Shown in pieces: positions 38,901-49,755 of a stretch of 64,000 nt of DNA. The DNA is taken from assembly GCA_965153455.1 (NCBI GenBank), contig OZ234503.1, forward strand, positions 14,203,118 through 14,267,117, given 5' to 3'. The notes below the pieces were generated by a model. It did not search any database. It had not been told where the DNA came from and worked only from the letters and a program-made list of their open reading frames with translations. Numbering within the stretch: position 1 is the first letter of the stretch; each line of letters begins with the position of its first letter. Source of the DNA: Sphagnum compactum. Its lineage: Eukaryota; Bryophyta; Sphagnopsida; Sphagnales. The position numbers and the translations under genes are program-made.

Positions 38901-40418
38901 TTGAGCCGGAAACACCAACTTAGAGTGGTGTATGTGGGAGAGTCGGAACTTCAAAAGGAAGTTAGACTAGCAAGCCGTCGGGATGCTTTTGCCAAGGAGA
39001 CAAAGCAAAGCATCCAAAATGGAACGAAGTCCCACTTCCATTTGAGAAATGGATTGTTGTGGTACAAATAAAATCGGCTCTATGTGCCGGAAGGGAAAAT
39101 TAGGGACAAACTTTTGAAAAAATGTCATGATGGACCGCTTGCGGGCCATGGTGGTGCAAAGCGCACCACGACATTCCTAAAGAAGTCCTACTATTGGCCC
39201 AACTTAAAGGATAGTGCGGAGGAGTACGTGAAGACTTGTTTAACTTGTCAACAAAACTGGACCCTCAACAAAAAGCAAGCGGGTTTGTTGCAACCTTTGC
39301 CAATTCCTGAAGGGCCGTGGGAAAGTGTGTCAATGGACTTTATGGTAAGTTTGCCCCCTTCAAAAGGGTTTGATGCCATCATGGTTGTGGTGGATCGATT
39401 TAGCAAGATGACACACTTCATTCCCACAAAGGATGAAGCCACGGCTCAAGAGACAGGGAGGTTGTTCTTCTCCCACATTTTCAAGCATCATGGCCTTCCA
39501 AAGGACATAGTGTCGGATCGAGACCCGAAGTTTACAAGTAAATTTTGGCGGGCTTTGTGGAAGCGCATGGGGTTGGAACTCAAGATGAGCACTTCATTCC
39601 GTCCCCAAACCGATGGGCAAACCGAAAGGGTGAACTTGGTGATCTAACAATTCCTAAGGAATTATGTGGCAGCGGATCAACAAGATTGGGTGGACCATTT
39701 GGAGTTGGCCGAATTTTGTTATAATAATTCGGCACACTCTGCAACGGGATCCACCCCATTCCAAATGGTGACGGGAAGGTCACCAATTGTGCCCATGACT
39801 TGGGCAGCACAAGAACAACCTTTGATTGATGCAAGTGAGGAAGTGCCAATGGTGACGCAACTTGATGAAGAAAGGAAGCGTTTGTGGGAGTTGGCCAAGG
39901 CTAATTTGGAAAAGGCCCACAAAAGGTATAAGGATTTTGCGGACAAGTCCCGACGAGAGGTGAAGTTTCAAGAGGGAGACGAGGTGTGGTTGAACATCAA
40001 GAATTTTAGGTTGCCGGAAGGATTAAGTCATAAGTTCTTGGGCCCATATGCGGGGCCATTCAAAGTGTGGGAAAAGAAACTTTCCGACACTTATAAGTTA
40101 GAACTTCCAGAAAACTTTAGAGTTCATCCCACATTCCATGTTTCTCTTTTGAAGCCGGTCTCCCGCGATGCCTCAAGGCCTAATCGAGAGCACCACTCAA
40201 GGCCTCCACCGGACTTGGTTCATAATGAACCAGAATTTGAGGTTGAGGCCGTGCTCAAATCAAGGCAACTTAGAGGACGAGAGCGGGAATACTTAGTTAA
40301 GTGGAAAGGTTACCATGCAATAGAAGCTTCTTGGGTAAATGAATCTGACATGGAACATGCCCAAGAAGCCATAGAAGAATTCCACACTAGACCGGCAAAG
40401 AAAAGACGTAGAGTGTGA
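35937..40418 (+). pseudogene. Chromovirus gag-pol polyprotein frame with two in-frame stops
   Basis: One frame starts at the ATG giving MAPKKNRK (35937) and runs about 1,490 codons to TGA at 40418. It is broken only by TAA at 39069-39071 (between RNase H and integrase) and TAA at 39645-39647 (just after the catalytic Glu). Numbering from 35937: retroviral-type gag domain about 100-270; CCHC knuckle from C329 ([14 protein letters not shown]); aspartic protease LLDTGAS (D386); reverse transcriptase YIDD 732-735; RNase H first Asp 882 (HSDASD); integrase HHCC near 39120-39250 (CHDGPLAGH, CLTC). The integrase triad is DDE at 39336, 39516 and 39624 with D-35-E spacing. A chromodomain (about 40240-40385, EYLVKWKGY) ends the protein and would direct integration to marked chromatin. 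No frameshift was seen. Confidence 0.93.
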
Positions 40419-41185
40419 TGAGGACATCACCTTTCTTTTAGAGGGGGAGAGCTTCATAAAATGTACCACATCAAGTTGCAAGTGAAATAAAAAGGGCTTT
40501 AAAACTTCCAAGAGATTGTATCATGAAAAATTTGTTAAGGCAAATAGGGTTGTGGCATGGGACAAATGGAACTTTCTCACGTAGGCCCAAATCAAAATCG
40601 GACTCCTACTTTGGGGTTGAGGAAACTTGGCCCTAGGGGAAGAGGCAAGCAAGGTGAGCTTGCGGGGACAAACACATGCCTTAAGTGCATCCCGAATGGT
40701 TGGTTGGTAGTGTGGCCAACGCGGGAAGTCATGACCCCGCTCGCATACTTTAAGTGTAGTTTGGGACTTGGGTTTCGCAAACCCAAGTGTTCCTTCTTGT
40801 ACCTTGATAAGCAAATCTTTTAGTTAAGACTTGGTTGTTGTGACCAAGGCGTGAGATAGGGAAAGGAGCCATGTCAAATAACTTAGGGCAAGAGTAGACT
40901 TGACTTAAGTCCTCATGAGGGGAAGGATGGAAAAAAGGTTCCTCCCAAATGAGGGCATCGTCAATTAGGCTAGTTTAGTCTTTTGACGAAGCAAAGAAAG
41001 AGGATTCCCTACAAGACCCTCTTAGACTTGTCAAGAAAGTGTTGGAAATTTGGGGACGCCTAAGTTAGCTTGAGACAAGGTCTAGCCACAAAGTTGGTAA
41101 AATGGCCAAGGATCCAAAAGAAAGCAATTGCAATTGTATGAAGGAAAATTCTAAGTGTCAATGAGGACATTGACCTCTTTCTTCT
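40419..41185 (+). other. Chromovirus 3' non-coding region with duplicated PPT-like block
   Basis: About 770 bp without coding sequence between the gag-pol stop and the functional purine tract. A block at about 40418-40455 (gatgaggacatcacctttc, then ttttagagggggagag) closely repeats the block at 41160-41197 just before the 3' LTR. The intervening segment is therefore bounded by a direct repeat. Confidence 0.75.
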
Positions 41186-41197
41186 AGTGGGGGAGAG
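41186..41197 (+). other. Polypurine tract of the chromovirus
   Basis: AGTGGGGGAGAG directly abuts the TG of the 3' LTR and is the expected primer for plus-strand synthesis. Confidence 0.85.
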
Positions 41198-42017
41198 TGT
41201 CGCAACCCCACTTTGTCCAAGTGTGGGGGTGAAGCCCAACACTTGGAAAAGTTGGAAGTTTGGAGCCCTCCGGGACTCCTGAATGTTCAGAGCTCGACAG
41301 CAAGGCCCAAAACACCTCGCATTGAGGTGTTCTTGATGTCATTGGAAAGGTCTTGAAACGTAGATATCGAAAATGACCTCGCATTGGCCATTTGGATATC
41401 TGCAGCTCAAGTTATGGGCAAAAGAAGGGCCGGGAGTCAAACTGGCAGTTTGACTCCCGACCACTAAAAGTCGACAATCGACCCTTTCCCGATGTTGCCT
41501 GATGGAGTGCGACATGGCGTTGGAAAGATCTTGACGAGGGTTATAACTTTGGTTTAGATCTTGTTGCGATCGGACTCCGGAGTCAGGAGTTATGGCAGCT
41601 CAAAGTTCCAGGAGTCCCGCCAGGACAATTTCGGGACTCCATTTCGGGAGTCCCAACAAAATGTGCCATTTGGATGTAGCCTCCGTGGTGAGCTGCAGAG
41701 ATAACTATAAGGGGGAAGGTGGTGGCTTCCCCCAAGTCCGGGCCGTGGTGAGTCAAGTAGTCCAAGGTGCCCGTGGCTTGTCCCAACACCCAAGGGTGTT
41801 CCCGAATGTGAACTAACCCATTTGTGGTTGGTTTTGGATGCAGATTCGTGCTTGATCTACTAGTCCATCTTCCTAGTCTAATCCCGGGGCTTCCAACTCG
41901 ACCCTCTACCCCTTTCTAAAGTTGGAAGTCGGGAGCGTGCCCTTCGGTTCTAACTTTCCGCAACTTCGCATTGGTGAACCCTCAAGTGGGTTCACCCCGG
42001 GACCAAGGAGCGCGTCA
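41198..42017 (+). repeat. 3' LTR of the chromovirus
   Basis: 820 bp, TG...CA termini, followed by the target duplication TGTTA. It keeps the TATA-like box and stem-loop (41711-41733). Differences from the 5' LTR are scattered, mostly transitions. Confidence 0.97.
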
Positions 42018-42022
42018 TGTTA

Positions 42023-42315
42023 GGCTTTGGCACGAGTACGACTGTAAACCTTTTGATCATTCTACCTCTGCATGGCCATGGCATTTCCCAAGATGCGAAT
42101 GTTTATTTTAACATGGTCTTGATGTTGAGGATTTCCTTTAGAAGTTGAAGGTTTCCTAGGTTTGGCCTTTTATACCACTACGCCATGCACCTCCTTCAAA
42201 TGTTTGGTCAACAACCATTTGGTAGAATATGTGACAATGCAAGTGCCAATTTTACACTTCCATTTTGACCCAGCCTTCATCCATTTTTTTGTCTTTCCAA
42301 ACCATATTAGATGAA
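42023..42315 (-). pseudogene. Decayed minus-strand frame with a C2H2 zinc finger, split by the chromovirus
   Basis: On the minus strand one frame reads KKWMKAGSKWKC, then a finger of the exact form C-x4-C-x12-H-x4-H (KCKIGTC...TKHLKEVH, about 42182-42265). It then runs KAKPRKPSTSKG, GNAMAMQR and NDQKVYSRTRAKA, interrupted only by TAA, TAG and TAA. The last codons meet the TGTTA target site. Joining across the insertion continues in the same frame as HEWNKLLIVGS at 35070 downwards, so the retrotransposon entered an already old coding sequence. The parent could be a domesticated or transposon-borne zinc-finger protein. I do not recognise the family. Confidence 0.5.
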
Positions 42316-42598
42316 AAAGGGGTGTCGGTGGCTAAGAAGCCTCATTGGTTTCAAGACTTGGACCTAAACCAAAAACTATAAAAAAAAAGTCTTTACTTTG
42401 TAATAAAAAAACCTTAACCCTAAACCTAAACATCAAAAGATCACACAATAGAATATAAGTATTACAAAACATAAGATCACACAATTAGATGCAACTATAA
42501 CAAACTCTAATTTCTTTCAGGTATTGTAATTAAAAATTTCAAAAAAAGAAATAATTAAATTAAAAAAATTTCGTACATATTTTTTATTTACATTTAAT

Positions 42599-42892
42599 CT
42601 AATGTATGTAAATTTTAAAACAATTTAACCCACCATTTTTCGATTGAAATACCCAATCTGTGTTGGGAGTGACCTCATCATTTGAATTGCAAATAGTCAC
42701 CATTGCCAACTCTAAGCCACATAGATTGCTTGATTCATCAACTCCTGATTCTGATGGAACAACATTTTGCCCCCCAAGTCTTGGTTGTGATGGATCAACA
42801 TTTTGCTTCCGAATTGTCAGTTTTGATGAAACAACACTTTGCTTTTGAGCTTCCAAATCACCAATTTTTTTCAATCTCTTTCCTCTAGCCAT
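42599..42892 (-). CDS. Possible N-terminal part of the zinc-finger relic
   Basis: A minus-strand frame starts MARGKRLKKIGDLEAQ at 42892 and runs 97 codons. It contains three in-frame 36-bp repeats (DNA 42753-42770, 42789-42806, 42825-42842) giving 12-residue units KQSVVSS..., KQNVDPS... and GQNVVPS.... A frame-preserving 36-bp period supports a coding origin. It lies upstream of the zinc-finger relic in the same orientation, so both may derive from one gene. No known domain is recognised. Confidence 0.3.
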   Translation of the reverse strand: MARGKRLKKIGDLEAQKQSVVSSKLTIRKQNVDPSQPRLGGQNVVPSESGVDESSNLCGLELAMVTICNSNDEVTPNTDWVFQSKNGGLNCFKIYIH

Positions 42893-42989
42893 TATAACCC
42901 TAAACATTTTAAAAAATCACTAGATCATTGTTAATTTTCAATTCTGATGAACTAGCCTTTTTCGCAACAAAAGGACCAGAAAACAAAAA

Positions 42990-43905
42990 AAAGAAAAAAA
43001 GAAAGAAGGCGAAAAAGAAAAGGCGATGGCAGTTTGTTGCCATCGTCTTTTTTGTAGCAAAACCATCGAAGAAGGTGATAACAACTGTCATCGCCTTCTT
43101 CATAATAACACATCCACATAAAAAGACGACAACAGCTACCGTCATCATTTTTTTCTTTTCAAATAAAGAGAAGAAAAAAAGAAGGTGATGTAGCTGTAGT
43201 TGTTGTTGCCTTTTTAGCAACAACACCTCCAGAGAAGAAGATGACGGGCATTGCTATCATCCTCTTATTTTCAAACAAAAAGATGAAAGAAAAAGGTGAT
43301 TGTAGTTTGCTGCTATCACTTTCTTCGTAGTAACACCACTAGAGAAAAGACAATGACAACAATGTGTCATTGTCTTCTTCTCAAGCTTTTTTTCAAGCAA
43401 AGAAGAAGAAAGAAGGTGATGACAACAAGCTACCACCACCTTTTTTGCAACAACACTTGCGAAGAAAAAGGTGATGACAATTGTCGTCACCTTCTTCGCA
43501 GCTATACATCCAAAGAAGAAGACAACAACGACAATTGCCGTCGTTTTCTTCTTCTTTTTAAACAGAAAGAAAAGAGGAAAATGACGGCGGTAGTTGTTGT
43601 CGTCTTCTTATTCTCTTAAACAAAAATAAGAGAAGAAGAAGGTGATGGCATTTGTAACTGCCTTCGCCTTCTTCTTAGCAAGAACACTAGAGAAGAAGAC
43701 GATAGTCATTGCCGTCGTCTTTTTATTTTCACGCGGGGAAAAAAACAAAAAAGGTGATACCAGCAAGTTGTTGTCGCCTTCCTCGTAGTAACACCACCAT
43801 AGAAGAAGACAACAACACATTGTCGTCGTCGTGTTCTTCTTCTCAAACATAGAGAAGAAGGTGACGACATTACTACTGTGACCTTCTTTGCAACAAAACA
43901 ACCAA
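42990..43905. repeat. Array of about fifteen small palindromic (hairpin) units
   Basis: Every 50-65 bp a purine-rich half such as gaagaaggtgatgacaa is followed by its near complement ttgtcgtcaccttcttc, then a linker alternating between gcaacaacacc-type and tttcaaac-type. Clear units centre near 43035, 43085, 43360, 43480, 43530, 43655, 43710 and 43825. The paired trinucleotides vary (GTGATGACA, GACGACAA, GGCGATGGCA), yet each half changes with its partner. Open frames exist on both strands because of the composition; I see no protein family. Confidence 0.75.
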
Positions 43906-44049
43906 CAAAACAACAGAAAAAAATGAAGAGAAGGGAGGGAGCTTACTTTCAAGCTCTTGCTTCTACCCTCCCGCTTCAGCTCTTAAACCCAAAACCCTCA
44001 AAGCTCTGAGCTTCTCAAGCTCTCCCAAGCTTTGGTGATGGAGTGAGCG

Positions 44050-44145
44050 CAAAATGAGGTGAGGTGGGTAGGAGAGGGGAGGTAGGTAGGTAGGAGGGAG
44101 GTAGGAAGGGGAGTTAGGTAGGAGGGGGAGTTAGGTAGGAGCGGA
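44050..44145 (+). repeat. Purine-rich GGTAG/GGAGG repeat
   Basis: Short repeats of ggtaggtagg, ggagggaggtag and gttaggtaggag form a strand-asymmetric purine tract of about 95 bp. Confidence 0.85.
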
Positions 44146-45940
44146 AAACTTTGGGGCAGAGAAGAGGGCTGAAAAAACCCTGGGCAGGGAAGAGGATGTG
44201 TTTTGGGTTCATCCCCAAAAAGGCTTGAATGGCCTTATCCTGAACTGGTGCATTGGTGGCTGCTGGTTCACTCTGGCCACGCACCAGTTGCATGAACAGC
44301 CACCAGCTAGTTCACATGCCAAGCTTCTGTGTCCTAACAGATCACACCGCAGAATTTTGTTCTTGATCCAGGCAATCAACTTCAGTCCACATTTCATCAT
44401 GATGATGATGATGATGAATTCTGATGATGGTCCTTCAATTCTAGATTAGGTTGACTGGATCGATCTGCAGTTGTGTTCTGGTTGTGTTCAAATCCGAACT
44501 GAGAGGTACGAGCTGCAGCGATCCTGACACAAGGAAGAAGAACAAGAACCATCCCCGAATGTGCTCAAACTTTATCTGTAGTTCTCATAGCCTGATATCT
44601 GATGCTGAAAACCAGCTAATTCTCAGGCCATGCCGGTGCGCCGAACCTTCTCATCATCATTGACACAGCAAGCTTTGGTTTTGTGGTTGCTTGCAGATGG
44701 TGGATAGACGGTAACGGAAAGTCCCTCGGATGTTTCATGGACGGTGGTGGTTCGCGTCTCTATAACCCACCGTCGAGCTGGATCAATTACCATTGTGAAT
44801 ATTCTGGAACGGCCCTGCAGAACCCACAAATTCCAGTCACGATTGCCAGGAACTGTCGGAGGACATGTAGAAGTTGAAGGAACTACCTAGACAACGTCCG
44901 ACTTGCCGGTGGACCGATTGTGCTGATGAACAGGTAGAACTTTTCCGTTACTGAATCCTCCAGATCTAGGAGCGGCCGCATCATCCTATTTGATCTCAGA
45001 CTCTAGAGTCACACACTTCATGACTTGTAGGTTGACAAATTGATTAGAGCAATTTCAGAGCTACAATATTAATCAGTGAACTAGAAGATCATAGATTTTA
45101 TGAAATATAGAAATTCAACATAATATTAGACACCCATTAGACACTGCAGCAAGCAAATGGTAACACAAAAGTAAGATTAGAAAACTGAATCTGTAACCCC
45201 CCAAAAAAAGAAAGCTGCAACAACTGCAGCTGCGTGGACACGGTAATATTCAAACCTCTACCAGTCAACTTGAAGACGCCAAGCTACCGTCAGCAAAAGA
45301 CATCAGCATTTGGTAAACAGTTTAGATCTGAAGACTTAAGAATCTGCCGGCAAACAAACCTCCAAAGTTTGAAGGTCCATAAAAGGAGGAAAGAAACAAC
45401 CACGGGTGCTGCAATTTTGTCAAATAGCGACGTCACCTATCAGTCATCTTCAACACTATTTTTCTTTTGCAAGTGGGGCCCCTCTGATTGGTTGGGAAGA
45501 AGTCGGATTAAGCATCTTCCACACGGCTAGCTTGCTGATATCTGTCGGTTTACATTTGGGAATTTTCTGAAGCTGGGATCACGGGCCACTAGTGGCACCA
45601 AATCAGATGAGCTCAGCTTGTTGCAAAGGCTTTTATTGGCTGTTGGAAAATTCGTACAAAGTCAGTCATTTTGTGCAGAATCCCCCTTTCCCATTCAGCC
45701 GAAATATATTGCTTGCTTGGGATTCTTATACCTGCTGCTAGCAGGCAGCACTTTATGTGGACAAGTTCTGAGATTATACACCAGATGTATTTCTATCTGA
45801 TGAAGCACAAAAACCATTTCACATTTACCAAAACAACTTCCACACCAATTTCATTCCGCGAGAGTTCCTTTTCCATTTGTTCCTGGCAGCTGATCTGCTG
45901 AGAGTACACAGCAATTTCCTCCTAGCCATGCATGATAGGT

Positions 45941-46108
45941 GCACTTACCATGGTCCATCATGTGGCTAGGACCATGATTGGGCCATGCACTAACCATGGT
46001 CCATCACAGCTAGGACCATGATTAGTCCATGCACTAACCACGGTCGATAGATCATGTGGCTAGGACCATGATTGGGCCATGCACTAACCATGGTCGATCA
46101 CAACTAGC
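45941..46108 (+). repeat. Tandem array of 44-50 bp units, each able to form a hairpin
   Basis: Three full units and a partial one start at 45941, 45987, 46031 and 46081 with gcac-taacc. Each has CATGGTCC-type sequence followed by tggctaGGACCATG, an inverted pair with a loop of about 8-12 nt, then attgggccat. Confidence 0.8.
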
Positions 46109-46550
46109 ATACCTATGTCATCGGTAACCACTTACATTCCCTACCTATTTACCTATGATACTTAGGCACTTTAGAGATGTGGTCTAGGGTCCGAATTCCT
46201 AGGAACCAATATGGACTCATTTGAAGTAAATTGAATCCTTGAGTTGGACCCTGCCTTGGACCTTACCTTGCATCTTGGTTCTTCAAATCACGAGCTCTCC
46301 AATATTTAGCTCCTTCTTTGTTTTTGGTTCAAACCATTTGATTTTCCATCCAAAATGGTGCCATGTAGGTTTAGCCTTGATTTGCCACTTTTGGGTCTTG
46401 GACTCTCAACTAAAGGCTGTGGGTCCAGTTTGTGGCTCTCGGCCAATAGGATTTCTCTATTTCATTGGACCCTGGACCTTGGACCCTCATCTAAAGTGGC
46501 CCTTAGTGCCGGGACTTATACATAAGTAGTCTACATAGGTAATGTGAGGG

Positions 46551-46985
46551 GAGAAATAGTAAGGTTTTAAAGTTTACTGAAGTCCAATTAATAAGGTGTG
46601 GAGAGTGAACACCTTGGGTGAATCAAGTATGATTTATATTACATACTTACCTAGCAAGGTGATAGGCAATCACTTACATTCCCTACCTACTTACCTATGA
46701 TACTTATTGCACATTTGCATAGGTAGTTACCCAACTAATGTGAGCAACAAGTATGATACTTACCTACTTACATGGGTAGTTTACCTAGGTGAGATTGAAG
46801 TAGTAGGGAACTTTGCAATATAGGTAGCTTGAGAAGGTGTGGAGAGTGGACACCTTGGTGATTCAGATAAGGTTTCAATTTACCTACTTACCTATCTAGG
46901 CAATAGGTAACCACTTACATTCTTTACCCAGTTATGTATGATACTTATGACCCAGCTACATGGATAGTATGACTGGTGGGTCAGA
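46551..46985 (+). repeat. Two direct copies of a 245-bp repeat
   Basis: Copies start near 46551 and 46796. Shared phrases are aaggtgtggagagtg-acacctt, tacctacttacct, ggtaa-cacttacatt and tatgatactta. The cacttacattccctacctattta phrase also occurs at 46131 and 49446, so the family is wider than this pair. Confidence 0.7.
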
Positions 46986-49228
46986 AAACCCCTTAGGAAG
47001 GTGGAGAAATGCATAGGAAAGCAGGAAGTGCCTAGAAGGAGCAAGGGTAGCCTAGTTGTTCCTACCACGAGAGGGACTAGCTCTCTCCCTTCGTTGGTTC
47101 CTACGGGCTGCTGCGTGTCTTTTGACCTTTCTTTGGCCTTCCAATTTGTCTTCCGAGCGATGGTTTTGATCATCGATTTTGATTGGATTGTTTGCCTTGT
47201 TGTTAGAAGCTAGAGTTTCTTTTTCTCAAAGAGATCTTGCCCTCCAAGCAAGGCAAAGGCAAAAATCCACTAGAGTGAAAAATACTAAAGGCACAACATG
47301 TCCCCACTCTTGTTCTTTACTTTTGGGGCCTTTAGAGGGAGGATGTTAAATCAGAAATACGTCATTATTGTAGGAAGTACAAAAGTAGTGTTCGTTTCTT
47401 TTTTCCCTGACTGCCCAATCACACAACCAAAATGTGTGCGGTCATCACCAGACACAACTCGGTGCTGCGCAGACACAAATTTTGTGTCTTATTGTATGTA
47501 TACTCTTTGGGTGTGTAATATATATGTCTCTTAGGGTCTATGAAACATCCAAAATATGCATAACAAACAGGACCCAAATTTTTTAGTGTCTGGGCCAACA
47601 AGGGCAGACAAGGAAAAAAAAGAACCAGACAATAATACTTTTGTACCATCTGCAATAAGGACCCATTGCTGATTTAGTGTCCGTGCTTGCAGAGACCATT
47701 TGAAGGATGAAAAAACCAGGATACAGTTCTGTCAGTCAATGTGCTCCTTCTAATGTAGTTGGGATACTTTGACCTCAATTTTCTTTTCTTCTATAAGGTT
47801 ATATGATTTTATATGTGAGAGTGTTGTAAGTTGGAATGTGAACAAAGACTTGGTCATCATTTTGTATGTAGTATATCTGAAGGAGCAACTTCCGTAACAG
47901 AATACTTCATGACACGTTTAATTCATGAGATTTGTTGGCCTAGAACTTCCTGGTGGAAGATCACATCATGTTTAATTCATGACATTTCTTGGCCTAGGTC
48001 TGTCTTTTTGGTGTAAGATCTATTGTTTTACTAGGTTTCATTGTGAACAGCTATCGTAAATGACTGTGTGTAACTCTTTCTACGTCATCTAAGATCTTCG
48101 CGTTGATTTTCTTATGTTGACATTGGAAGGCATTGTTAAAATGGATTCAAGTTTTACATGAGGAAGGCCCTTGAGCAGAAGGGTATTTTTTAAGGTCAAA
48201 TTTTCTCACAGTGGTGAAATTCATTTTTGAAAATGGGCACAAAAAGAGTTTTTCCAAGTTTTCTAGTTGCCAGATCTCAGACATTTTTATAGAAAAAAAT
48301 CACCATTTTTTGTACTAAGTTCCAACAGGATAGCAGATAATATCTATAATGATACTCTTTAATTTTATTTTCTTCCTTTTCTTTTGTAGCCATGTGCTTT
48401 AGTTGTCTCATGAAGGATCACCACCACCTCCACTAAATTACAAATTTGAATAAAAAAAACAAGCAAACAAACACTGCCTCCAAATGGGAGAGAGTGGGAC
48501 ATTCTTAAAATTCAAAGCTGAAATTGACTCTCACCTCACATCCAGGCACCCACCCATTTTGAGAATGCCCCACTCCTAGTGCCTTGGTGCCTTACCCTAC
48601 ACGCAAAGTGCTCCAAGGTTGCTTCATGCATGGACTATATGCTTTTTGTCAATTGAATGGACCTTCCATCATTCACATGCAAACCTTTTGCCATTGAAGT
48701 AAAAAAAGCCTTTTGTACTTTATGATGGGGGCAGACTTGCTCCTCTGGACCTCCTTTAATTTTCAGGACCTCACCCTCAGGCTACCGCATTCTTATGATC
48801 GTTTGAAAAGGAAAAGGACAACCTTCAGAAAATATTCCTAAGGGACCATCTCTCTTTACTATATATGTATAGGGGCTTGCTTCTAAATATTAAAGGGTAT
48901 GAACCAACTATTGTACATTCATTCCACAACCAAAAATCATTAACAAATAGGGAATACTAACTAATTGATATAACAATTAAGCAATTGGAATCTATTAATT
49001 TATAAGTAAAAAGTGAACGAGCATTTAGTGGACCATACAAGATGGATGGTGTACGTGGATAGGAAGCATTTTTCCATTACATTATTGTCACATGTATCTA
49101 CATATTTATCTTATTTGGTAGTCATCACATCACAAATTTCATCGGTCATGATTTGATAATAATTATTATGTGAAATTATTTTTTCATAAGTAAGTTGCAT
49201 GAAATAAATATGGATGTCATATGCTTAT

Positions 49229-49342
49229 TTGTATTGTTTAAACACAAATGTTATATATTTATCGCTTTATTTACACACGAAAGTCATGTACATGATTTTC
49301 GTGTTTAAATAATGCATAATATTCGTATCTAAATAATACAAA
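49229..49342. repeat. Near-perfect palindrome with arms of about 55 bp and no loop
   Basis: The centre TCATGTACATGA (49284-49295) is flanked by ACACGAAA and TTTCGTGT. The similarity extends outward to ttgtatt on the left (49229) and aatacaa on the right (49341). It is a candidate MITE or cruciform-forming sequence. Confidence 0.75.
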
Positions 49343-49599
49343 CACAAAATAATAATTTTTCAAAATTTTGATTTTTTTTTTATAAAACCTGTAAATTTAT
49401 GATACAAATATATCTTATATATTTACCTATATATACATTAGGAACCACTTACATTCCCTATTTATTTATGTGCAATACTTACCCATTAACATAAGACAAT
49501 AGTTATGCCATTGAATAGGCCATGGAAAGCTGCTTATACCAGGTGAGCATTTCCTGGCAGGTTTGGATCTGCATTGGAAACCTGAAGTTTCCAGGTTTT

Positions 49600-49755
49600 T
49601 GGGTCCATTTCATCACTTGATGACAAAAAAAATTCCTCAACTCAATTCATACAAATGATTTTTGTGTGAAAAAAATGTCATGAAGTTTGCCAATTCCTCT
49701 TGTGGATGATTATCACTGTAGCTACATACATCACAAAATTGAAAAAAAAGAGAAG
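49600..49755 (+). repeat. Second copy of the repeat seen at the window start
   Basis: cacttgatgacaaaaaaa, then atttttgtgtgaaaaaaatg, then caattcctcttgtggatgat and catcacaaaattg parallel bases 1-75 and 210-265. About 130 bp present near the window start is missing here. Confidence 0.6.

Larger units (their letters stand above)
35076..42017 (+). mobile_element. Complete Ty3/Gypsy chromovirus LTR retrotransposon
   Basis: The element runs from a 5' LTR (35076-35893) to a 3' LTR (41198-42017), each starting TGTCGCAACC and ending GCGTCA. It is flanked by a perfect 5-bp duplication TGTTA at 35071-35075 and 42018-42022. The primer-binding site TGGTATCAGAGC matches the initiator tRNA-Met 3' end. A purine tract precedes the 3' LTR. 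The coding order is gag, protease, reverse transcriptase, RNase H, integrase and chromodomain, which defines a chromovirus. By eye the LTRs differ at about 15 positions plus two single-base indels in 820 bp (about 2%), so the insertion is fairly young. Gag-pol has two in-frame stops, so this copy probably depends on others. Confidence 0.97.

Noticed and set aside
43257-43952. Open frames on both strands across the hairpin array, with runs of hydrophobic residues
   Set aside because: They follow directly from the trinucleotide-like palindromic repeats; no protein family is recognisable and both strands are open.
44623-44877. Protein-like frames on both strands (CRWWIDGNGKSLG on +, VIDPARRWVIETRT on -)
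   Set aside because: Overlapping frames on opposite strands cannot be told apart and neither matches a family I know.
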